A DNA stretch of 11,691 nucleotides, taken from contig DAINCF010000205.1 of assembly GCA_036732565.1 (NCBI GenBank), positions 1 to 11,691 of the forward strand. The letters run 5' to 3'. Every line of letters begins with the position of its first letter. Positions within the stretch are counted from its first letter, which is position 1. This stretch comes from JAIVJN01 sp036732565 (GTDB lineage: Bacteria > Acidobacteriota > Vicinamibacteria > Vicinamibacterales > UBA2999). The position numbers and the translations under genes are program-made. The notes under the pieces are model-generated. The model worked only from the letters and a program-made list of their open reading frames with translations, searched no databases and was not told where the DNA came from. This document shows positions 6,550 through 11,691 of the stretch, in pieces.

Positions 6550-7899
6550 GTGCTCGCGGTCTACGCGTCCCTCGGCGCTCAGCAGCCTGCGGCCACGTCC
6601 TCACGGAAGCTGGCGCTCGTGGGCGGCATGTTGCTGGATGGCTACGAGGCGCCGCCCATTCACCACGCGGCGGTGCTCATCGAGGGCGACAAGATCGTGC
6701 GCGTCGGCCCGGCCGCCGGGATGACGATACCCTCGGACTACACGGTCGTCGACACCAGCGGGCGAACCATGATGCCGGGGATGATCGAGCTGCACGCGCA
6801 CCTCGTGATTCTCGGCCACGGCAACTACGCCACGTGGTTCCCCTGGGTCGACGCCCACGGTGGCCCCACGATGCTCACGCGCGTCATGGAGACATCCGCG
6901 AAGCAGCTGCTCGAAGCCGGGATCACATCGGCCGTCGATCTCGGCGCGCCACTGAAGCAGAGCATCGACGTCCGCGATCGCATCGCGCGCGGCGAGATTC
7001 CCGGACCGCGCATGTCGATGAGTGGACCGTGGCTGACCCGCACGCCGGCCGTGTTCCCGGAGAGCTACCAGATCAAGGTGACCGACCCGGCGCAAGCCGC
7101 TCGTGAGGTTGAGCGCCTGGCGGACGCGGGCGTCGACGTCATCAAGGCTCACAGCGGCCTGACGCGGGAGGATTACCAGGCGATCGCCTCGACCGCTCGG
7201 AAGCGCACCCTGCGCGTCCACGCGCACGTCTACGCGGAGCGGGACGTGCGGAACGCGCTCGAAACCGGTATTGACGTGCTGACGCACGCGGGATCGGCAG
7301 GCACGGCGCCGCCGTACAGCAAGGAGCTCGTCACCGATATCGTGAATGCAGGCCGGCCTGTCGTGATCACGGCCGCGCACCGCAGCTGGATCTATCCGGA
7401 CACCGCGGAATTTCCGGAGCGACTGCAGGATCCGCGACTGAAGAAAGACCTCCCGGCTGACGTCTACACCGAAGTGCAGGACTCGCTGAAGAACTGGCGG
7501 GCGCTGCCGTACTTCGCACGGACGGATCGCGAGATGCTGTTTCGCGAGCGTGGCGTGAAGCAATTCACCGACGCGGGGGCCGTCATCGGCATGGGCACGG
7601 ACTCCGGCACGCCGATGAACTTTCACACCGAAGCGCTCTGGCGCGAGGCCAAAGTGCACGTGGACATGGGGATGCCGGCCATGCGCGTCATCTCGTCGCT
7701 CACGCGCGTCGGCGCGACCATCCTCGGCAAGCAGCGCGAGCTCGGCACCATCGAACCCGGCAAGCTCGCCGACCTCATCGTCGTCAACGGCAATCCGCTG
7801 TTCGACATCGTGGCGTTGTCGCACGTCGAGACGGTCGTGAAGGGCGGAACGGTCATGAAGGGTGCGGTTGCCACTCCGACAACGAGTCGGAGACGCTGA
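6496..7899 (+). CDS. Exported metal-dependent amidohydrolase (imidazolonepropionase/prolidase-like)
   Basis: 467 residues from ATG 6496. Residues 1-29 are a twin-arginine-like signal (MNRRF...GMAAMSLVVLAVYASLGA). The amidohydrolase TIM-barrel domain shows the HxH metal motif H100-A-H102 (GMIELHAHL), a candidate carboxylated lysine K217 (VIKAHSG), H242 or H244 (RVHAHV), H264 (LTHAGS) and D369 (MGTDSGTPM), and the C-terminal beta-sandwich piece IEPGKLADLIVVNGNPL (419-435). Family members hydrolyse cyclic amides, Xaa-Pro or acyl-amino-acid bonds; the substrate is not predictable. A longer frame back to GTG 6418 exists, but that part is the MITE-like repeat, so the internal ATG is preferred although its Shine-Dalgarno (GAGAGA, 15 bases off) is weak. 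The ggt-like gene follows after 28 bases, suggesting an operon. The leader and signal sequence resemble those of the gene at 9980. Confidence 0.92.
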   Translation: MNRRFMRQQLGMAAMSLVVLAVYASLGAQQPAATSSRKLALVGGMLLDGYEAPPIHHAAVLIEGDKIVRVGPAAGMTIPSDYTVVDTSGRTMMPGMIELHAHLVILGHGNYATWFPWVDAHGGPTMLTRVMETSAKQLLEAGITSAVDLGAPLKQSIDVRDRIARGEIPGPRMSMSGPWLTRTPAVFPESYQIKVTDPAQAAREVERLADAGVDVIKAHSGLTREDYQAIASTARKRTLRVHAHVYAERDVRNALETGIDVLTHAGSAGTAPPYSKELVTDIVNAGRPVVITAAHRSWIYPDTAEFPERLQDPRLKKDLPADVYTEVQDSLKNWRALPYFARTDREMLFRERGVKQFTDAGAVIGMGTDSGTPMNFHTEALWREAKVHVDMGMPAMRVISSLTRVGATILGKQRELGTIEPGKLADLIVVNGNPLFDIVALSHVETVVKGGTVMKGAVATPTTSRRR

Positions 7900-7927
7900 C
7901 GTCTCGTCGCCAAGGCTGGGTATTGAC

Positions 7928-9787
7928 ATGAGATTCTCACAACTCGCAACGTGCACCCTGCTGGCCGCGGCGCTGGCCCTCTCGAGCCACGAGGTCGTCG
8001 TCGCCGGGCAGGATCGCGGGGACGCTCGCGCACAGGGGCAAATGCGCGCGTATCGGCCCGCCGTGCCGGGCACGCACGGCATCGTGACGAGCGCCCATCC
8101 GTTGGCGTCGATGGCCGGGATGCAGATCCTCCTTGCCGGCGGGAACGCCGCTGATGCCGCCGTGGCCGTCGCGGCCGTCCTGAACGTCGTCGAGCCGCAG
8201 TCCTCGGGCATCGGTGGCAACGGGTTCACGACCTACTTCGACAAGAAGACGGGCAAGGTACTTTCGCTCTCGATGACGGGCGCCGCGCCCAAAGCGATGC
8301 GTGGCGCGGAGATGACCGAGGAGACACTCGATGCCGGTATCAAGGCCGGCATCGTGCCCGGCAACCTCGGGGGTCTGATTGCCTTGCTCGATCGATTCGG
8401 CACGAAATCCCTTGCCGAAGTGCTGCAGCCGGCGATCGGCTATGCCAAGGACGGCCATCCCATCAATCCGGGTCTCGCCGGCGCGATTGCCGGTCGCCGT
8501 GCGTTCTTCGAGAAGTATCCGACCAGCGCGCGCGTGTTCCTGCCAGCGGGCCGTCCGCCCGAGGCCGGTGAGCTGGTGACGATGCCCGATTTGGCGGCAA
8601 CGCTGCAGAAGCTCTCGGACGCGGAGCAGCGCGCGGTGAAGCAGGGCCGCTCCCGCTCGCAGGCATTGGCCGCCGCGCACGATCGGTTCTACACGGGCGA
8701 CATCGCGGACGAGTTCGCCGCGTTCTTCAAGGAACAGGGCGGACTGTTGACCAAGCAGGACATGACCGCGTATCGGCCGCAGTGGACCGAGCCGGTGCAC
8801 ACGACGTATCGCGGCTACGACGTCTACAGCAACCCGTCGACGTCTCGAGGTGGGATGGAAGTCGTGATGCAGCTGAACCTGATCGAAGGCTTCGACGTGA
8901 AGGCGCTCGGCGCTGGGAGCCCGGAAGCACTGCATCTGATGGCCGAGTCGATTAAGGTGGCGAAGGCGGATGTCTACAAGTACATCGCCGATCCGGCGTT
9001 CGCGCGCGTCCCGGTGGCCGGCCTGCTGTCGAAGGAGTATGCGACCGCTCGCCGGCGGTTAATCGATCCGACCAAGGCCGCCGCATATCCATCCGCCGGC
9101 AGCCCCGCCGAGTTCGAGCGCACCAGCGCACCGCGGCAGCTCGACGTGGCCTCGGCCGCCGCCGCGAAGCGCTTCGCTGAGCGCTACACAGACGACCCTG
9201 ACACCACCAGCTTCTCCATCGTCGATCCGTCAGGGAACGCCGTCGCCGTCACGCCGACGCTCGGTGGTGGTTTCGGCAACGGGGTGGTCGTCGGGCGGAC
9301 GGGCCTTCTGCTGAACAACGGCGTTCGACTCGGCTCCACATCGCCGTATCCCGATGACGTCAACTACGTGCGTGGCGGCCAGATTCCGCTGCTCAACAAC
9401 TCACCGGTGATCGTGTTGAAGGACGGCAAGCTGGCGCTCGCCATCGGCACGCCAGGCGGGGAAGGGATCGGCCAGACGGAGTTCCAGGCCATCATCAACG
9501 TCCTCGACTTCGGGATGTCGATTCAGGAGGCTATCGAAGCGCCGCGGTTCCTCGTCGACCCCGACCCGAACTTCTACAAGCCCGGTGCAACCACCGCTCT
9601 GCAAATCGAGCGTCGCGTCTCGGCGGATGCACTGCGAAGGCTCGAAGCGATGGGGCACATCGTCCGCCCGCTTCCGGAGTTCACGCCGGCCGTCGGCGGC
9701 ATGCAAGGGATTCTCGTGGACTTGAAGAAGGGCACGATGACCGGCGGCGCCGATCCGCGCCGTGCCGGCTACGCCATCGGATGGTAG
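7928..9787 (+). CDS. Gamma-glutamyltransferase-family Ntn hydrolase (exported)
   Basis: 619 residues with a signal peptide at 1-26 (CTLLAAALALSS core). The autoprocessing/nucleophile site is T426 in DPDTTSFSIVD, which would cut the precursor into large (about 27-425) and small (426-619) subunits. GGNAADAAVA, SSGIGGNGF and TPGGEGI are family motifs; the last forms the oxyanion region (G510-G511). Odd: by eye-alignment to E. coli GGT, gamma-glutamyl-binding residues are changed: R114 becomes T117 (SMTGAAP instead of FREMAP), N411 becomes G446, D433 becomes L468 and the Ser pair 462/463 becomes Leu-Asn. The enzyme is therefore probably not a classic glutathione hydrolase and may act on another amide. 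The ATG at 7928 gives the signal peptide; a frame extension to 7862 would overlap the amidohydrolase gene. AAGG at 7912-7915 is a distant ribosome binding site. Likely co-transcribed with the amidohydrolase. Confidence 0.9.
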   Translation: MRFSQLATCTLLAAALALSSHEVVVAGQDRGDARAQGQMRAYRPAVPGTHGIVTSAHPLASMAGMQILLAGGNAADAAVAVAAVLNVVEPQSSGIGGNGFTTYFDKKTGKVLSLSMTGAAPKAMRGAEMTEETLDAGIKAGIVPGNLGGLIALLDRFGTKSLAEVLQPAIGYAKDGHPINPGLAGAIAGRRAFFEKYPTSARVFLPAGRPPEAGELVTMPDLAATLQKLSDAEQRAVKQGRSRSQALAAAHDRFYTGDIADEFAAFFKEQGGLLTKQDMTAYRPQWTEPVHTTYRGYDVYSNPSTSRGGMEVVMQLNLIEGFDVKALGAGSPEALHLMAESIKVAKADVYKYIADPAFARVPVAGLLSKEYATARRRLIDPTKAAAYPSAGSPAEFERTSAPRQLDVASAAAAKRFAERYTDDPDTTSFSIVDPSGNAVAVTPTLGGGFGNGVVVGRTGLLLNNGVRLGSTSPYPDDVNYVRGGQIPLLNNSPVIVLKDGKLALAIGTPGGEGIGQTEFQAIINVLDFGMSIQEAIEAPRFLVDPDPNFYKPGATTALQIERRVSADALRRLEAMGHIVRPLPEFTPAVGGMQGILVDLKKGTMTGGADPRRAGYAIGW

Positions 9788-9805
9788 GACGATTGCGCAG
9801 ATTGG

Positions 9806-9940
9806 GGTTGGCCACAGATTGCGCAGATTTCGCCGATTCCAGGAAGGCAGCCGCCGATTACACAGATAAAGGACGTGCACGGTTCGCGACCCGGGACGCC
9901 ACGTCCGAATCTGTGTAATCTGTGAAATCTGCGGCTCAGG
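9806..9940. repeat. MITE-like inverted-repeat element, copy 2
   Basis: The arms at 9811-9839 and 9907-9935 are inverted repeats matching at 23 of 29 positions, with the same 9-base CAGATT periodicity as copy 1 at 6260-6457. The centre contains GGCAGCCGCCGATTACAC and GGTTCGCGACCC, also shared with copy 1, but not the cloverleaf insert. It fills the gap between the ggt-like gene (ends 9787) and the subunit-3 gene (starts 9980). In RNA several arm mismatches would be G-U pairs, so a long hairpin could form between the two transcription units. No T-tract follows. Confidence 0.8.
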
Positions 9941-9970
9941 AAAAGCTGTGCGAACCGTACCACTCAGAGG

Positions 9971-10033
9971 AATCCGCTGATGAAACGACGTTCCGTTCTT
10001 CAACTGCTCGGCGCGGCGGCGGTATCGCTGGGC
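9971..10033 (+). repeat. Leader and signal-peptide segment shared with 6487-6549 (copy 2)
   Basis: Partner of the segment at 6487-6549: the same 15 bases across the start codon, then CGACGTT, then 41 of 54 matching coding bases. This copy has the better ribosome binding site (AGAGGA at 9966-9971, 8 bases before the ATG) and the better Tat motif (RRSVLQLLG), and such a Tat leader is normal for its protein family, so this is probably the original and the amidohydrolase copy the derivative. Confidence 0.7.
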
Positions 10034-10555
10034 TGGCGGCCATCCCTGGCGCGGGCGCAGGCGGCGCCCCTCGATGCGGCTGGTGTGGGCACGTTGCGCG
10101 CCATCGCGCCAGCGGTGTTGCCAACGGCGATCGGTGCGGCCGGCGCCGACAAGGTTGTCGACGACTTCCTCGTCTGGCTGCGCGGGTACAAGTCGGGGGC
10201 GGACATGGGGTACGGCTACGGGATCCTGCGCAAGCGTGTGACCCCGACCATCGCCGCTGCTACCTACCGCACGCAACTGGAGGCGCTGGACCAGGCCGGA
10301 CGCGCGGCCGGTGGCTCGCTGGGGACGCGGTCCGCTGATGAGCGTCGGGCGATTGTGACCCAGGCCCTCGACGCCGCGGGCGTCAAAGCGTTTCCAGGTA
10401 TCCCCGACGGCAAGCACATCGTTGCCGACTTCATGAGCTTCTATTTCTCCAGCAGCGAGGCCAACGATCTCTGCCATCAGGCGAAGATCGGCCGCGAGAC
10501 CTGTCGCACGCTGGCGGGCTCGAGCCAGCGTCCCGAACGGGTCACCTCCGCCTGA
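9980..10555 (+). CDS. Gluconate 2-dehydrogenase subunit 3-like small subunit of a GMC dehydrogenase (Tat-exported)
   Basis: 191 residues. The N-terminus MKRRSVLQLLGAAAVSLG is a twin-arginine signal, with likely cleavage after the ARAQA region (about residue 28). The body has the traits of the gluconate_2-dh3 family: TLRAIAPAVLPTAIG near the start of the mature protein, a FLVWLRGYKSGADMGYGYG segment, the FMSFYFSSSEANDLCHQAKIGR region and the final CRTLAGSSQRP. In characterised relatives (gluconate, fructose and glucose FAD dehydrogenases) this subunit folds with the GMC subunit and carries it through the Tat pathway. The start is fixed by AGAGGA 8 bases upstream. The next gene begins 8 bases after the stop, so the two are surely co-expressed. 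The sugar or alcohol oxidised is unknown. Confidence 0.88.
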   Translation: MKRRSVLQLLGAAAVSLGWRPSLARAQAAPLDAAGVGTLRAIAPAVLPTAIGAAGADKVVDDFLVWLRGYKSGADMGYGYGILRKRVTPTIAAATYRTQLEALDQAGRAAGGSLGTRSADERRAIVTQALDAAGVKAFPGIPDGKHIVADFMSFYFSSSEANDLCHQAKIGRETCRTLAGSSQRPERVTSA

Positions 10556-10563
10556 GGCCCATC

Positions 10564-11691
10564 ATGCCGAGATACGAAAGCGACGTGTGCATCATCGGCA
10601 GCGGCATCAGCGCGGCGCTGCTCGCGCAGAAGCTGTCCGAGCTCTCGCCCAGCCTCAGCATCACCGTCGTCGAGGCGGGGAAGCGGATGTTCGATTTCGA
10701 CGATCGCTTCACGCGCCGGCAACGGATGATCGAGTACGGCGAGTACCCCTGGTCGGGCGACACGATCGAGGATCAAGAGGCCAACGGCATCATCTCGCGC
10801 ACGATGACGGCGGGTGGCGTGGCCATGCACTTCGGCGCGGTGTCGCAGCGCTTCTCGCAAGAAGACCTTCGGCTCAAATCGATGTACGGCCTTGCCGTCG
10901 ACTGGTCGCTCGAATGGACCGAGCTCGAGCGCGCCTATTGCGAGGCGGAGCGGCGCATGGGCGTAGCCGCCACGCCGGGACCGTATCCTGAAGACAAGCC
11001 GTCGCAGCCGTACCCGATGCCGCCGATGGAGCTGACCTGGAATCTCGTGCAGCTGCAGGGCTGGGCGGAGAAGAGCGGCACGGCGTTCTGGAGCACGCCT
11101 GTCTGCAAGAACACCGTGCCCTATGATGGCCGGCGCGCGTGCATCCGCTGCGCGACGTGTGACATCTGTCCGACCGGTGCGCGCTACTCACCGGAGTTCA
11201 CGCTCAAGAATCTGCTCGCGGCCAAGAAGATCACGCTGCACGATCGAACGCTGGTGCGCAAGCTCGTGCCGCACGATACCAACAACACGATTGTGGCGGC
11301 GATGGCCGTGCACGAGGACAAGCCGAACGAGGTGGTCGAGTATCGGGCGCGACAGTTCGTGGTGGCCGCCGGCTACGTGTGGAGCTCGCACGTGCTCCTG
11401 GTGTCCACCTCGTCGCGGTATCCCAACGGGCTCGCGAACAGTTCGGGCCTCGTCGGTCGCTACATGAACGGCCACGCTTACGTCACCTCGATGGTCGAGC
11501 TCGATGCCGAGCTGTATCCGGGCATGAACGAGCCGCACAGTCTGGTCTCGCGACGCTTCTTCCGGTGCGATCCCAAGGATCCGTTCGTGCGTCACGACTT
11601 CCGTATCTGGGAAGCGGATCAGGGGCCGCGCTTGCGCGACGACCAGGGGAAGGTGCAACTCGGCGACGCGGTGCTGGCCGATTGGCGCGCC
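10564..11691 (+). CDS. GMC-type FAD-dependent oxidoreductase, catalytic subunit (3' truncated)
   Basis: The frame is open from ATG 10564 to the window edge (376 codons, no stop); relatives are about 530-570 residues, so roughly a third is missing, including the catalytic His-His/Asn region. Seen: FAD-binding IIGSGISAALLA (10-21) with E37 closing the Rossmann beta-alpha-beta (ITVVEAG), the GMC segment MTAGGVAMHFGA (81-92), a cysteine cluster C193-xx-C196-xx-C199-xx-C202-P, and the dehydrogenase motif FVVAAGYVWSSHVLL with NSSGLVGRYMNGH (292-304). No own signal peptide: export would depend on the Tat leader of the upstream small subunit. The GAGG ribosome binding site (10554-10557) overlaps the upstream stop codon, indicating translational coupling. 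The cysteine cluster suggests an Fe-S centre for electron transfer, as in FAD-glucose dehydrogenases; a cytochrome c gene would be expected downstream. Confidence 0.92.
   Translation, partial: MPRYESDVCIIGSGISAALLAQKLSELSPSLSITVVEAGKRMFDFDDRFTRRQRMIEYGEYPWSGDTIEDQEANGIISRTMTAGGVAMHFGAVSQRFSQEDLRLKSMYGLAVDWSLEWTELERAYCEAERRMGVAATPGPYPEDKPSQPYPMPPMELTWNLVQLQGWAEKSGTAFWSTPVCKNTVPYDGRRACIRCATCDICPTGARYSPEFTLKNLLAAKKITLHDRTLVRKLVPHDTNNTIVAAMAVHEDKPNEVVEYRARQFVVAAGYVWSSHVLLVSTSSRYPNGLANSSGLVGRYMNGHAYVTSMVELDAELYPGMNEPHSLVSRRFFRCDPKDPFVRHDFRIWEADQGPRLRDDQGKVQLGDAVLADWRA

Noticed and set aside
7862..7927. Earlier start for the ggt-like gene
   Set aside because: It would overlap the end of the amidohydrolase gene and put 22 residues before a good signal peptide; ATG 7928 is preferred.
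6601..8229. A 542-codon minus-strand frame opposite the amidohydrolase and the ggt-like gene
   Set aside because: His/Arg-rich antisense shadow spanning two genes with clear catalytic motifs on the plus strand.

Overview
The window is high-GC bacterial chromosome. The best guess at the source is an Acidobacteriota (Vicinamibacteria-like) soil organism. The clues are a Ser/Thr kinase fused to a TolB-like propeller, many secreted hydrolases, a Tat-exported GMC-type dehydrogenase pair, and palindromic repeats whose translations (GLKACAT / AQAFRPA) I recall as frequent spurious termini in predicted proteins of that phylum. No rRNA, tRNA, CRISPR array, transposase or phage gene is visible.

Layout. 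(1) 1-2362, plus strand: 3' part of a membrane Ser/Thr kinase with a C-terminal beta-propeller. (2) 2395-3276, minus strand: endonuclease IV (nfo), convergent with the kinase; a palindromic repeat lies between them and supplies the nfo stop codon. (3) 3277-3614: a noncoding block with two more palindromes in inverted orientation (REPIN-like), the 35-codon stump of an ECF sigma factor gene on the minus strand, and a motif TGTCACA-N16-CGTC that fits the ECF41-type promoter. (4) 3615-4088, plus strand: a carboxymuconolactone decarboxylase/AhpD-family gene, the classic partner of ECF41 sigma factors. (5) 4120-6177, minus strand: a secreted amidase-signature enzyme with a CHRD-like C-terminal extension. 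(6) 6178-6495: an intergenic stretch with a MITE-like inverted-repeat element carrying a nested cloverleaf-like palindrome. (7) 6496-9787, plus strand: a secreted amidohydrolase followed closely by a gamma-glutamyltransferase-family enzyme, probably one operon. (8) 9788-9979: a second copy of the MITE-like element. (9) 9980-11691, plus strand: Tat-exported gluconate-2-dehydrogenase-subunit-3-like protein and the 5' part of its GMC oxidoreductase partner, which runs off the end of the window.

How it fits together. The amidase, amidohydrolase and gamma-glutamyltransferase homologue are all predicted to be exported and to attack amide or peptide-like bonds, so this may be a small scavenging locus. 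The subunit-3/GMC pair would be a separate exported dehydrogenase. The two strongest signals beyond ordinary genes are (a) the apparently decapitated ECF41 regulatory unit, with promoter and partner gene intact and the sigma gene cut off inside a REPIN-like repeat, and (b) two unrelated genes (amidohydrolase and subunit 3) that share the same upstream repeat, the same leader and a recognisably homologous signal-peptide coding sequence, suggesting that an export leader was copied between them.
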